Made by a program: the position numbers and the translations under genes | Source: Marinomonas arctica | Lineage (GTDB): Bacteria > Pseudomonadota > Gammaproteobacteria > Pseudomonadales > Marinomonadaceae | Direction: 5' to 3' | NCBI RefSeq assembly: GCF_003259225.1 | Contig: NZ_QHJF01000021.1 | Location: forward strand, 1-64,000 | Length of the DNA stretch: 64,000 nt | The notes under the pieces: model-generated | The model's input: the letters and a program-made list of their open reading frames with translations, nothing else | What the model was told of the DNA's origin: nothing | Databases searched by the model: none | Shown here: positions 46,680 to 56,007 of the stretch, piece by piece | Layout: each line of letters begins with the position of its first letter | Position numbering within the stretch: the first letter of the stretch is position 1

Positions 46680-47564
46680 ATGCTAACAGCACTAGCAGGC
46701 GCACTTACTCCCATTCTATTACTGATTTGCTTAGGCTTTTTTCTCGGCAAAAAAACCAACTACCTAGAAAATCCGTCACTAGGCGCCCTAGTTTCCAATT
46801 TAGGCTTACCCGCTCTGCTACTTCATTCCGTACTGTCCATGCAGATGCAGATTTTTAGTATGCTAAAAATCATTGTAGCGACTACGATTGTCTTAGCACT
46901 GGTTAGTTTACTTTCTTATGGTTTTCTAAAGCTTCTCAAACTTCCGACACGGTTTTATTTACCACCATTGGTCAACCCCAATACGGGGAATTTAGGCATC
47001 CCCGTTGCGTACGCTTTGTTTGGCGCGGAAGGAATGGCCATCGCGGTGGTGATTTCATCTGTCGTGCAAATAAGCCATTTCACATTAGGTGTTGGGTTTA
47101 TGTCTGGCGCCTACCACCCTAAGCAAATCCTCAAAAATGGCCCTGTGATTGCGCTAGTCGCTGGCGGTGTGTTGTTAAGTTTAAACGTAAGTCTGCCTGC
47201 GCCTTTAATGAATACAATGAACATGCTCAGTCAAATAACCTTACCTATCATGCTCATGCTGCTTGGTAACTCCATCAGCAGCCTTACGATCAAAGAAAGC
47301 AGCAAGATTAACCGAGCTATGTTGCTGTCGTTGTTCCGCCCTCTTGTCGGGGCATTATGCGCCAGTTTTGTGGTGATGTGGTTCCCCTTAAGCCAGCTAG
47401 AGGGTGCCGTACTGATCGTTCTTAGCACCATGCCCGTTGCTGTTATTAGCTACATGCTGGCGACTAAATTCAAAGGACCCGTGGATGAAATTGCACTCAT
47501 GATATTACTTTCACTGCCAATGTCGCTTTGTACAGTGGGTTTACTATGGTGGTTGTATATATGA
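46680..47564 (+). CDS. AEC (auxin efflux carrier) family transporter
   Basis: The 294-aa inner-membrane protein has about ten hydrophobic helices arranged as two five-helix halves. PLVNPNTGNLGIPVAYALFG (about 97-116) is the conserved crossover-like segment of the first half. AEC transporters move small organic acids or similar anions; the substrate here is unknown. It probably forms a unit with the upstream LysR gene. It converges with the next LysR gene by only 5 bases. Confidence 0.87.
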   Translation: MLTALAGALTPILLLICLGFFLGKKTNYLENPSLGALVSNLGLPALLLHSVLSMQMQIFSMLKIIVATTIVLALVSLLSYGFLKLLKLPTRFYLPPLVNPNTGNLGIPVAYALFGAEGMAIAVVISSVVQISHFTLGVGFMSGAYHPKQILKNGPVIALVAGGVLLSLNVSLPAPLMNTMNMLSQITLPIMLMLLGNSISSLTIKESSKINRAMLLSLFRPLVGALCASFVVMWFPLSQLEGAVLIVLSTMPVAVISYMLATKFKGPVDEIALMILLSLPMSLCTVGLLWWLYI

Positions 47565-47569
47565 ACAAC

Positions 47570-48463
47570 CTAAGATTTAAGCCAATCGATAAAAGCAGAA
47601 ACTGACGCTGTCGGCGCACGTTTTTTTGAGACAACAATGTGATAACCATGATCCGATTGGACGGCAAACTCGGACAGCGCAATCAAAACGCCACTTTGGA
47701 TAAAATCATCCAGCAGTGGCGACCAACCAAGACCAATTCCCTGTCCAGAAATAGCCGCTTGAGCCAATAAGGTATAATTATCAAATTCCATGACAGATTC
47801 TGAAGGTGTCCATTGTGAGCCATTGAGCTGGAATAAAAGATCCCAATCCATCCATTTTTGCCCCATGTCTGCATTCAACTTTAGTAATGGCGCCTTTATC
47901 AAATCAGCAAGACCAGGAAAGCCACCAAACTCGGCATATAATTTCGGACTACACACCGGATAGACCACTTCTGGTAAAAGTTTTTCTGCCACATACCCTT
48001 GGTATTGCCCCTCACCAAACAGTACAGCCACATCGGCCTCAAGAGACGCCAAATCGACCTCGGATTGAGATGTGTGGATGCGAATATCAATATCTTTATG
48101 CAATCGTCGAAATTCAGGCAAGCGCGGCATCAGCCAAAAAGCGGCAAAAGCAAAATCCGTTGCGACAGAAATTCGTTGGGATTTGGGTTTTTGCTTTATT
48201 TTTTGTAACACCTCACGCAAATCTCGCAAACTCGACTGAGTCGTTTTTAGTAAAATATGCCCCGCATCGGTGAGCACAACACCGCGATATACCCGCTCAA
48301 ATAAAGCGACACCCAGTGACGCTTCCAAGGCCTGTATTTGCTGGCTTACCGCTGGCTGAGTTGTACCTAATTCACGTGCCGCCGCCGTAAAACTTAACAA
48401 CCTTGCTGCTGACTCAAAAACGACAAGTAATTGCAAAGGTGGAAGATCTGAATCTGATAACAT
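47570..48463 (-). CDS. LysR family regulator, GcvA-like, next to choline sulfatase
   Basis: The 297-aa regulator has an HTH (about 8-65, LLVVFESAARLLSFTAAARELGTTQPAVSQQIQ) of the GcvA/AmpR subgroup and a substrate-binding domain. It is divergent from betC. A perfect palindrome overlaps its start codon and is the likely binding site. Similar LysR genes are found beside choline-sulfate loci in other proteobacteria. The inducer is probably choline or choline sulfate, which is inference. Confidence 0.88.
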   Translation of the reverse strand: MLSDSDLPPLQLLVVFESAARLLSFTAAARELGTTQPAVSQQIQALEASLGVALFERVYRGVVLTDAGHILLKTTQSSLRDLREVLQKIKQKPKSQRISVATDFAFAAFWLMPRLPEFRRLHKDIDIRIHTSQSEVDLASLEADVAVLFGEGQYQGYVAEKLLPEVVYPVCSPKLYAEFGGFPGLADLIKAPLLKLNADMGQKWMDWDLLFQLNGSQWTPSESVMEFDNYTLLAQAAISGQGIGLGWSPLLDDFIQSGVLIALSEFAVQSDHGYHIVVSKKRAPTASVSAFIDWLKS

Positions 48464-48476
48464 AAGCTCAGCTTAT
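48462..48476. promoter_or_regulatory. LysR-type operator palindrome (T-N11-A)
   Basis: ATAAGCT-C-AGCTTAT is a perfect 7-bp inverted repeat with a 1-base centre. It includes T at 48463 and A at 48475 with 11 bases between, the canonical LysR half-box arrangement. It overlaps the start codon of the LysR gene at 48461-48463 and lies upstream of betC on the other strand. It would allow self-repression and betC activation. Confidence 0.65.
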
Positions 48477-48603
48477 CCCATGTATAAATTTTTAGTCAGT
48501 TTACAGCATTGTTTCCATAGCGCAATCTAGTGGACATCATAAGATTATTGAGCAATCCGTGTTCACTTATCTTGTCTTCACTCCTTATCCATTAGAGAAA
48601 ATC

Positions 48604-50127
48604 ATGGCAGAAAAAAAACCAAACATTCTTTTCATTATGGCAGATCAACTAGCAGCTTCTGCTCTACCCTTTTATGGACACCCTCTTGTTAAAACCCCAA
48701 ACTTGAGTTCGCTCGCACAAAATGGTGTCGTCTTTGACTCAGCCTATTGCAACAGCCCACTTTGTGCCCCCTCTCGATATGTCCTTATGACAGGTCAACT
48801 GCCGAGCAAAATAGGCGCTTATGACAATGCCGCTGACCTTTCGGCTGATATTCCAACATTTGCCCATTACCTTCGAGCACAAAACTACAAAACCGCCCTA
48901 TCAGGAAAAATGCATTTTTGTGGCCCAGACCAACTGCACGGGTTTGAAGAGCGCCTTACTACAGACATTTATCCAGCCGATTATGGTTGGTTTCCAAATT
49001 GGGATGATGTAAAAACACGCCCTACTTGGTACCACAACATGTCTTCTGTCACTCAAGCTGGACCTTGTATACGCAGCAATCAGCTAGACTTTGATGATGA
49101 AGTCGTATTCCACGCACAACGTTACCTATACGACTATGTAAGACGGGAGCAAGATCGTCCTTTTTGCTTAACGGTATCAATGACACACCCTCACGACCCA
49201 TACGCCATTCCGCCCGAATACTGGGACAGATATGAGGACGATGAAATCGATCTGCCGAAAATCACTATTAAAAAAGAAGACCAAGATCCTCATTCTGCTC
49301 GCTTGCAAAACGTGTATGACTATTACGCTCAAGATTTAAGTGAGCAACAGATCCGTAACGCTAGACACGCCTATTATGGTGCCATCAGTTATGTCGATGA
49401 TAAAATTGGTATGCTACTCAAAACGCTGAAAGAAACAGGGCTCGATGACAATACCATTATTGTCTTCTCTGGCGATCATGGCGATATGTTAGGCGAACGC
49501 AACCTTTGGTATAAAATGTCCTTCTTTGAAGGGTCTGCTCGTGTCCCCATGATCGTTCATGCCCCCAATCGCTTTACCGCAAAACGGGTTAAAGAGTCGG
49601 TTTCCACCATAGACTTATTGCCCACTTTCCTTGAAATGGCAACGGGCATTTCCAATCATGAATATGCCATGCCAATACAAGGCCGAAGTTTAATGCCACA
49701 CATTCAAGGCAAAAGTGGCGCTCACGATGAAGTAATTGGTGAATATTTTGGCGAAGGCGCCATAGCGCCACTGCTAATGATACGAAGAGCGCAATATAAG
49801 TATGTCTACTGTCACATCGATCCAGAACAGCTCTTTGATCTCAACAACGACCCCAATGAATTAGTAAATCTTGCGACTAACCCAGAATATGCTGATTTAC
49901 TCCAAAGCTTCAAAAAAGAAACATTAGCGCGTTGGGATTCGGACGCTCTTACCCAAGACGTAGTCATCAGCCAGCGTAGACGTCGATTGATTGTAAGCGC
50001 CATGAACAAAGGCAAAAAAACAACATGGGATCATCAACCCCTGTTCGATAGCAGCGAGATGTATATGAGAAATCACATCGACCTCGATGATTTGGAAAGT
50101 CGATCTCGCTTCCCTAAAGTTGAATAA
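48604..50127 (+). CDS. betC: Choline-sulfatase
   Basis: The arylsulfatase-family enzyme of 507 aa hydrolyses choline sulfate to choline and sulfate. The formylglycine motif CAPSR has Cys54, and Asp14 in IMADQ binds calcium; the FSGDHGDMLGE motif supplies further metal ligands. The length and Cys54 position match characterised BetC of Sinorhizobium (about 512 aa). I start at the ATG at 48604 with an AGAGA upstream; an earlier frame start at 48559 is unlikely. Activity requires a formylglycine-generating enzyme, not found here. It is co-oriented with the choline-binding gene 43 bases on. Confidence 0.93.
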   Translation: MAEKKPNILFIMADQLAASALPFYGHPLVKTPNLSSLAQNGVVFDSAYCNSPLCAPSRYVLMTGQLPSKIGAYDNAADLSADIPTFAHYLRAQNYKTALSGKMHFCGPDQLHGFEERLTTDIYPADYGWFPNWDDVKTRPTWYHNMSSVTQAGPCIRSNQLDFDDEVVFHAQRYLYDYVRREQDRPFCLTVSMTHPHDPYAIPPEYWDRYEDDEIDLPKITIKKEDQDPHSARLQNVYDYYAQDLSEQQIRNARHAYYGAISYVDDKIGMLLKTLKETGLDDNTIIVFSGDHGDMLGERNLWYKMSFFEGSARVPMIVHAPNRFTAKRVKESVSTIDLLPTFLEMATGISNHEYAMPIQGRSLMPHIQGKSGAHDEVIGEYFGEGAIAPLLMIRRAQYKYVYCHIDPEQLFDLNNDPNELVNLATNPEYADLLQSFKKETLARWDSDALTQDVVISQRRRRLIVSAMNKGKKTTWDHQPLFDSSEMYMRNHIDLDDLESRSRFPKVE

Positions 50128-50170
50128 ACCAAATACATAAAAAAGCCACATCACAAATAGGAGCACACCA

Positions 50171-51118
50171 ATGAAGAAAGCACTTCCTTTTAGTATCGCA
50201 GGACTAAAAAGCATAGGGATAGCCAGCCTACTGATTGGCAGTAGTTTCGCCATATCTGCCGCACCGGAGCAATGTAAAAAAGTGACGTTTAGTGACCCTG
50301 GTTGGACTGACATAGGTGCCACAAATGGTATCGCTATCACTCTTTTAAAAGCCATGGGGTACGATACGCAAGTGTATTTACTCAGCGTGCCAGTGGGATT
50401 TGAAGGCTTAAAAAATGCAGAAATAGACGCCTTTATGGGGAACTGGATGCCCGCCCAGTCCGCTTTTATTGATAAATACAAAGACAATGTAGATGTGGTA
50501 CGCACCAATTTAGAAGGGGTAAAATTCACTTTGGCTGTCCCAACATACGTTTTCGACGCAGGCGTCAAAGACTTCGCTGACCTGCATACATTCAGCAAAG
50601 AATTTCGCCAACGAATCTATGGCATTGACGCGGGCGCACCAGCCAATCAAAAATTGCAAAATATGATAGACAGCAACGACTTTAGTTTACAAGACTGGAA
50701 AGTGGTGGAATCTGGTGAACAAGCCATGCTCTCTCAAGTGGCAAGAAGTGTAAAACGCGACAACTTTATCGTGTTTCTTGCCTGGGAGCCTCATCCAATG
50801 AACGTAAATTTTGACCTAAAATATCTAACAGGTGGCGACGAATATTTTGGCCCTAATTACGGTGGTGCAACCATTCGCACCCTAACTCGTAAAGGCTATT
50901 CAGAGGAGTGCCCCAATGTTGGCAAACTGTTAAATAATCTCGAATTTACCCTAACAATGGAAAACGAAATCATCGACTCAAGTGAAAAGCCAGAACAAGC
51001 AGCGGCAAATTGGATCAAGGCTCACCCAGAAGTACTTGAAAAATGGCTGCAAGGCGTGACCACTTTTGAAGGAAATCCTGCATTGCCGGTCGTGAAAAAA
51101 CAACTAGATATACTGTAA
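50171..51118 (+). CDS. choX: Choline ABC transporter substrate-binding protein
   Basis: The 315-aa protein has a signal peptide (about 1-31, SFAISA cleavage). The mature protein starts near PEQCKKVTFSDPGWTDIGATNG, typical of ChoX/ProX, with Trp45 and a Trp near 103 as candidates for the aromatic box that cages the quaternary ammonium. Two cysteines (35 and near 257) may pair. AGGAG precedes the ATG. No permease or ATPase gene follows, so transport partners must be elsewhere. Confidence 0.9.
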   Translation: MKKALPFSIAGLKSIGIASLLIGSSFAISAAPEQCKKVTFSDPGWTDIGATNGIAITLLKAMGYDTQVYLLSVPVGFEGLKNAEIDAFMGNWMPAQSAFIDKYKDNVDVVRTNLEGVKFTLAVPTYVFDAGVKDFADLHTFSKEFRQRIYGIDAGAPANQKLQNMIDSNDFSLQDWKVVESGEQAMLSQVARSVKRDNFIVFLAWEPHPMNVNFDLKYLTGGDEYFGPNYGGATIRTLTRKGYSEECPNVGKLLNNLEFTLTMENEIIDSSEKPEQAAANWIKAHPEVLEKWLQGVTTFEGNPALPVVKKQLDIL

Positions 51119-51139
51119 ACGCACGTCTTTAAAACAAAA

Positions 51140-51185
51140 AGCCGCCTGCTTTTTAGCCGCCTGCTTTTTAGCCGGCGGCTTTTTG
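51140..51185 (+). terminator. Terminator with tandem duplication after choX
   Basis: A 15-bp unit (agccgcctgcttttt) occurs twice at 51140-51154 and 51155-51169, followed by a divergent third copy holding GGCGGC at 51174-51179. Either GCCGCC copy (51141-51146 or 51156-51161) can pair with it, followed by a T-run. So two alternative stems share one 3' arm. Confidence 0.85.
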
Positions 51186-51216
51186 GCTTTACCAGAGCAA
51201 TGTTTGAATAAAAAAG

Positions 51217-52032
51217 CTACTGGCGCGTTAAGCGGTCATTCCCTAATACTAGAGGCATGGTTGAACGATAAGGATTGATATCCAAACCGCCACGTCTTAC
51301 ATAACGCGCATAAACAGTAAGATTCTCAGGCTTACATTGACGCATGATATCAATAAAAATTCGCTCAACGCATTGCTCATGAAAGTCCGTATGTTCACGA
51401 AACGAAATAACATATTTCAACAAACTTTCGTGGTGAATTTTAGGCCCTTTATAATCAATAAAAACCGAGCCCCAATCAGGTTGATTGGTAACCGGACAAT
51501 TGGATTTTAAAAGATGACTCACCAAACGCTCTTCAACCATCCCCATGGTCTCGTCAGTTGTCAACAAGCTCGCGTTAGGATGATATTCCGATACATCAAC
51601 ATCCAACTCATCCACACAGTAGTCAGGTGTTAACACAACCAAAGAGGCCATCGAATCAACGTCTCGAATCATCACGGTCACTGCTGCCCCAGCGGCGGCA
51701 GATAAATCCTTTTCAAGAAGCGACTGTACCGCCTCAACAGACTCATAACGCATTTGATTCAATGAATTCAAATACAATTTAAACGATTTAGACTCAATAA
51801 TATTTGGCGAGTCACAGGGCAAACGAAATTCAGCCAAAGCAACGATCGGCTTACCTTTTAAGTTTAACCATGACAATTCATAAGCATTCCAAACGTCCTC
51901 ACCATAAAATGGCAAGCGCTCAGATTCAATCCCCATTTCAGTCCATTTGTCCACTCTCGCAATGGGAAAAAGCAACCCTGCATCATACTCAGAAACATAC
52001 TCTGTTTGCTGACCTAAGGGTAAAAAGCCCAT
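51217..52032 (-). CDS. queF: NADPH-dependent 7-cyano-7-deazaguanine reductase
   Basis: The 271-aa long-form QueF (as in E. coli, 282 aa) reduces preQ0 to preQ1 in queuosine synthesis. Catalytic Cys73 lies in EFRLPCDSPN, followed by ESKSFKLYLNS; a second domain repeats the T-fold with EQCVERIFIDI. The start is the ATG at 52032: its GAGG ribosome site is 8 bases upstream, versus 2 bases for the ATG two codons earlier. It lies 10 bases after the ABC permease stop, so yadG-yadH-queF may be one transcript. Confidence 0.94.
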   Translation of the reverse strand: MGFLPLGQQTEYVSEYDAGLLFPIARVDKWTEMGIESERLPFYGEDVWNAYELSWLNLKGKPIVALAEFRLPCDSPNIIESKSFKLYLNSLNQMRYESVEAVQSLLEKDLSAAAGAAVTVMIRDVDSMASLVVLTPDYCVDELDVDVSEYHPNASLLTTDETMGMVEERLVSHLLKSNCPVTNQPDWGSVFIDYKGPKIHHESLLKYVISFREHTDFHEQCVERIFIDIMRQCKPENLTVYARYVRRGGLDINPYRSTMPLVLGNDRLTRQ

Positions 52033-52042
52033 ATACATTACC

Positions 52043-52816
52043 TCAATTTCTAATACCTTTGCCCTGATTGAGCAAACGCAGACCAAAACCAAACAACACC
52101 ACAATAAAAACACTCACGATCACAAGCGCCCAATACACATTAATATCAGAAACGCCTAATACGCCGAAGCGAAACGCATTCACCATATACAAAACAGGGT
52201 TTAACAAGGAAACCGACTGCCAAAAGTCTGGTAATAAATCAATCGAGTAGAACACACCACCAAGATAGGTTAACGGCGTCAAAATAAAAGTGGGGACAAT
52301 GGAAACATCGTCAAAATTCCTCGCATAAATGGCATTAACAAAGCCACCGAGAGAAAACATAATCGCTGTCAAACACACCACCAAGACAGTTAACAACAAA
52401 TTTTCCAATGCTAAATGCGTAAAAAACAACGACAGCACGGTGACGATTAGGCCTACGCACAACCCACGCGCGACACCGCCTAACGTATAACCGAGTAAGA
52501 TTACCCAATTTGGAGTAGGTGATACCAATAACTCCTGCACACTATGCTGGAATTTTGCGGAGAAGAACGACGACGAAACGTTTGAGTAAGCGTTAGTAAT
52601 GACAGACATCATGATCAGACCTGGCACAATATACTGCATATAACTAAAGCCGCCCATCTGGCCAATTCGATCACCGATCAAGTTGCCAAAAATAGCAAAG
52701 TATAATGTCATCGTAATGGCTGGAGGCAATAATGTTTGTGGCCAAATTCGAGTAAAACGACGAATCTCTCTCACTAAAATCGTATAAAATGCGACCCAAA
52801 TTTCCGAATTTTTCAT
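52043..52816 (-). CDS. yadH: ABC-2 type exporter permease, YadH-like
   Basis: The 257-aa inner-membrane protein has about six helices and the ABC-2 family pattern (YIVPGLIMMSVITNAYSNVSSSFF near 65-88; LTPLTYLGGVFYS near 190). It pairs with the ATPase gene 4 bases upstream. Substrate is unknown; similar pairs export lipids, polysaccharides or drugs. Confidence 0.9.
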   Translation of the reverse strand: MKNSEIWVAFYTILVREIRRFTRIWPQTLLPPAITMTLYFAIFGNLIGDRIGQMGGFSYMQYIVPGLIMMSVITNAYSNVSSSFFSAKFQHSVQELLVSPTPNWVILLGYTLGGVARGLCVGLIVTVLSLFFTHLALENLLLTVLVVCLTAIMFSLGGFVNAIYARNFDDVSIVPTFILTPLTYLGGVFYSIDLLPDFWQSVSLLNPVLYMVNAFRFGVLGVSDINVYWALVIVSVFIVVLFGFGLRLLNQGKGIRN

Positions 52817-52820
52817 CTAT

Positions 52821-53735
52821 CTAGCCTTTTATTAATTTAACGAAGAGTTCTTCGAGTCGATTAGACTTATTGCGCATGCTAACAACATTAATCGATATGG
52901 CATCCAATGCTTTAAAAATAGCGTTGATCGATTGCCCCTTAACGACTTCAACCTCGACTGAACTTGCATCTTTACTCACCACAACACTAAAACCGGGTAA
53001 AGACCAACCAGTCGGTAAGCTTGAATCCAAATCCAGAATAAACGTCTCTTGATTCAGTGTTTTCAGTAACGCTTTAATACTGGTATTTTCGACAATCTCT
53101 CCCGCATTGATAATCGCAATATTGCGACACAACTGTTCAGCTTCCTCTAGGTAATGCGTCGTTAAAATAATCGTCGTACCTTGCTCGTTTAATTTTTTAA
53201 TGAACTCCCACATAGAACGACGCAATTCAATATCCACGCCAGCAGTAGGTTCATCTAAAATAAGCACCTCAGGCTCATGTATCAGAGCCCTGGCTATCAT
53301 TAATCGTCTCTTCATTCCTCCAGACAGCATACGGGACTGATCATTTCTTTTATCCCAAAGATCAAGCTGCTTTAGATATTTCTCTGCACGCTCCTCAGCA
53401 ACGGAACGACTTATGCCATAAAAACCCGCTTGAGTAACAACCACATTAAAAACGGTTTCAAATACATTAAAGTTAAATTCTTGTGGTACCACACCTAAGT
53501 ATTTTTTGGCTTTGGCAAAATCTTTATCAATATCTGTCCCAAAAATAGAAACGCTACCTGATGTTTTGTTCACCAAAGAACATAAAATACCAATAGTGGT
53601 GGACTTACCGGCGCCATTTGGCCCCAATAACGCAAAGAAATCTCCCTTTTCAACTTTTAAATCGATACCTTTTAACGCCTCAAAACCACTTCCATAGCGT
53701 TTTTTAAGGTCACTAATTTCGATTGCATATGTCAT
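52821..53735 (-). CDS. yadG: ABC transporter ATPase, YadG-like
   Basis: The 304-aa ATPase has Walker A GPNGAGKST (near 40), signature LSGGMKRRLMIARAL (near 143) and Walker B VLILDEPTAGVD, typical of exporters. A C-terminal ~80-residue extension follows. It is the first gene of the yadG-yadH-queF run and divergent from the hypothetical gene at 53800. Confidence 0.92.
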   Translation of the reverse strand: MTYAIEISDLKKRYGSGFEALKGIDLKVEKGDFFALLGPNGAGKSTTIGILCSLVNKTSGSVSIFGTDIDKDFAKAKKYLGVVPQEFNFNVFETVFNVVVTQAGFYGISRSVAEERAEKYLKQLDLWDKRNDQSRMLSGGMKRRLMIARALIHEPEVLILDEPTAGVDIELRRSMWEFIKKLNEQGTTIILTTHYLEEAEQLCRNIAIINAGEIVENTSIKALLKTLNQETFILDLDSSLPTGWSLPGFSVVVSKDASSVEVEVVKGQSINAIFKALDAISINVVSMRNKSNRLEELFVKLIKG

Positions 53736-53799
53736 AATTGAAGTTCTCGTACGGCAATGCCGACTAAAATAGTTACTTACTTGAATAGGCTTTTATTAC

Positions 53800-54207
53800 G
53801 TGGAATCACGCACACAATACATACTTAACGCTTTTGCTGATTTGCGTCAGCGCATTGCAGAACATGCTCCCTTTAACCAGCCAGAACTGGCTGAAGAAGA
53901 ATTAGACTTCTTAGAAACATGGGACCAACTGGTAAAAAACATACAGAGTACCTCCCACGACTACAGCTTTGATGCCCAAGAAGTATTATCACGCTTCATA
54001 CGTTGCTACGCAAACCTAGTCCCGCTGATCAAACGGGAACTATTGTGGTTTGTCGGCGGAGAATGCTTACACTTTTTAGGTGATGAGGAAATTGCGCTTT
54101 ATCAACAGCTGGAAGAACACCTTTATGATCTAGACAGTCACAATAGAAGCTACGATATTCAGGAAGAAATCAATGTACTACGCGGCGCAACAACCCAAAT
54201 TCATTAG
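53800..54207 (+). CDS. Conserved hypothetical small helical protein
   Basis: The 135-aa soluble acidic protein is predicted all-helical and starts at a GTG (MESRTQYILNAFADLRQ). It has no motif I recognise. It contains a conserved-looking WFVGGECLHFLGDEEIA stretch near 86-102. It lies between yadG (divergent) and fabF (convergent), with its own hairpin terminator. Confidence 0.65.
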   Translation: MESRTQYILNAFADLRQRIAEHAPFNQPELAEEELDFLETWDQLVKNIQSTSHDYSFDAQEVLSRFIRCYANLVPLIKRELLWFVGGECLHFLGDEEIALYQQLEEHLYDLDSHNRSYDIQEEINVLRGATTQIH

Positions 54208-54220
54208 CCATAGTTAACGA

Positions 54221-54249
54221 TAACGGTCGGTTATAGGCCGACCGTTATT
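54221..54249. terminator. Hairpin after the small helical protein gene
   Basis: TAACGGTCGG/CCGACCGTTA is a perfect 10-bp stem with a 7-base loop; the T-run after it is weak (TTATTAC). It lies before the end of fabF. Confidence 0.6.
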
Positions 54250-54297
54250 ACAACACCCCCAAGAGAACAAAGCCAAAGCGTTCTCAAGAAAATGATT

Positions 54298-55539
54298 TCA
54301 AGATATTTTCTTAAAAACCAAAGTGCCGTTTGTACCACCAAAGCCAAATGAATTATTTAAAACAACGTCTATTTTACGCTTTTGTGGGGTTCCAGGAACA
54401 TAATTTAAATCGCAACCGTCACCAGGCTCTTCTAAATTAATGGTAGGTGGAGCGACTTGATCACGAATGGCTAATATCGAAAAAATAGACTCAACAGCGC
54501 CAGATGCCCCCAATAAATGCCCTATCATAGACTTAGTGGAGCTGATAGCAACATCCGATGCATCGGCCCCCATCACAGCCTTAACCGCCTGAGTCTCAGC
54601 TAAATCACCAGCTGGAGTAGACGTACCGTGGGCGTTTATATAATCGATATCCAGCGGCTTTAGCTTAGCGTCTTTTAATGCCGCCCTCATAGCCGAGGCT
54701 GCGCCCTCTCCACCTTCTGGTGGCGCTGTCATATGGTAAGCGTCATCACTCATACCAAAGCCAGCTAATTCGGCGTATATTTTTGCTCCACGCGCTACGG
54801 CATGCTCATATTCTTCTAACACCAAGATACCGGCACCGTCCCCCATGACAAAACCATCACGATTTTTATCCCATGGACGACTTGCTGTTTTATAATCATC
54901 ATTTCGCGTCGACAGTGCTCTAGCAGCACCAAAACCACCGATACCAAGTGGCGTAATCGCCATTTCAGCGCCACCGGCAATCATGACATCAGCGTCACCA
55001 TAAGCAATCATACGGCCCGCCATACCAATGTTATGCGTACCAGTGGTACAGGCAGTCACAATCGATATATTGGGGCCTTTAAAACCAAAACGAATCGCAA
55101 CATGACCTGAAATCATATTAATAATCGCGCCTGGAACAAAAAAAGGAGAAATACGCTTTGGACCTGATTCATTCAATAGCTCTAGATTTTTTTCTATCAT
55201 TGGTAAGCCACCAATGCCAGAACCTATCGCACAACCAACTCGGCTCAAATTCGCCGTATCGGAATTAAGGTTAGCATCATCCAAAGCCTGCACGGCAGCA
55301 GCGATACCATACTGAATGAAAAGATCCATCTTGCGGGCTTCTTTCACGCTCATGTACTGAGTCGCATCAAAACCGTTTACTTGTGCCGCAAAACGAGTGG
55401 AAAATTGGCTTGCGTCAAAAGAGGTGATCTCCGATACACCACTCTTACCTTCCAATATATTATCCCACGTATCTTTCACATTATTGCCAAGGGGTGTCAC
55501 CATTCCCATTCCTGTGACTACAACCCGACGACGAGACAT
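54298..55539 (-). CDS. fabF: 3-oxoacyl-ACP synthase II
   Basis: The 413-aa condensing enzyme elongates acyl-ACP. The triad Cys164 ([10 protein letters not shown]), His304 (NAHGTSTP) and His341 ([10 protein letters not shown]) is visible. I start at the ATG at 55539 with GGAG 6-7 bases upstream. The C-terminal [15 protein letters not shown] is characteristic. It follows acpP in the fab cluster with a terminator-like hairpin between. Confidence 0.96.
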   Translation of the reverse strand: MSRRRVVVTGMGMVTPLGNNVKDTWDNILEGKSGVSEITSFDASQFSTRFAAQVNGFDATQYMSVKEARKMDLFIQYGIAAAVQALDDANLNSDTANLSRVGCAIGSGIGGLPMIEKNLELLNESGPKRISPFFVPGAIINMISGHVAIRFGFKGPNISIVTACTTGTHNIGMAGRMIAYGDADVMIAGGAEMAITPLGIGGFGAARALSTRNDDYKTASRPWDKNRDGFVMGDGAGILVLEEYEHAVARGAKIYAELAGFGMSDDAYHMTAPPEGGEGAASAMRAALKDAKLKPLDIDYINAHGTSTPAGDLAETQAVKAVMGADASDVAISSTKSMIGHLLGASGAVESIFSILAIRDQVAPPTINLEEPGDGCDLNYVPGTPQKRKIDVVLNNSFGFGGTNGTLVFKKIS

Positions 55540-55585
55540 AAGATTTCTCCAGCAATTCGCCCTCAACTCTCAGGGCTATTAATAA

Positions 55586-55619
55586 GAAAAGCCGCTGTAA
55601 CGAATACAAGCGGCTTTTC
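55586..55619 (-). terminator. Partial terminator between acpP and fabF
   Basis: GAAAAGCCGCT/AGCGGCTTTTC with a further TGTA/TACA inner stem forms a strong hairpin. On the minus strand it is followed by TTATTAAT, a short T-rich run. It lies about 25 bases past the acpP stop and would reduce read-through into fabF, which could help explain the excess of acyl carrier protein. Confidence 0.7.
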
Positions 55620-55642
55620 GGAAAACTCAGTTCACCAATATA

Positions 55643-55876
55643 TTACAAGTTAGCGTTGATGTAGTCGTTCGCTGCTTGTACGGTAGTGATTTTTTCAGCT
55701 TCTTCATCAGGAATTTCAGTATCAAATTCCTCTTCAAGAGCCATTACAAGCTCAACTGTATCTAGGGAATCTGCACCTAGGTCATCAACAAAAGATGCTG
55801 AAGCAACAACATCTTCTTCTTTAACGCCTAGTTGTTCACAAACGATTTTTTTAACGCGTTCTTCAATGCTACTCAT
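55643..55876 (-). CDS. acpP: Acyl carrier protein
   Basis: The 77-aa acidic protein carries the growing acyl chain on a phosphopantetheine attached to Ser37 in [10 protein letters not shown]. Length matches E. coli AcpP (78 aa). An AGGAA site precedes the ATG. It sits between fabG and fabF as in most gammaproteobacteria. Confidence 0.97.
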   Translation of the reverse strand: MSSIEERVKKIVCEQLGVKEEDVVASASFVDDLGADSLDTVELVMALEEEFDTEIPDEEAEKITTVQAANDYINANL

Positions 55877-56007
55877 TAGAAGTTCCTACTCTACTCATTA
55901 ACAGCTCAGTGTGAGCATATTATAAAATTCGATCACCTAAAAGGCGTGATTCTCGACATGAACCGGAGATGTATTTTCGTTGAATTAAACATAAAATTCA
56001 ACTCAAA

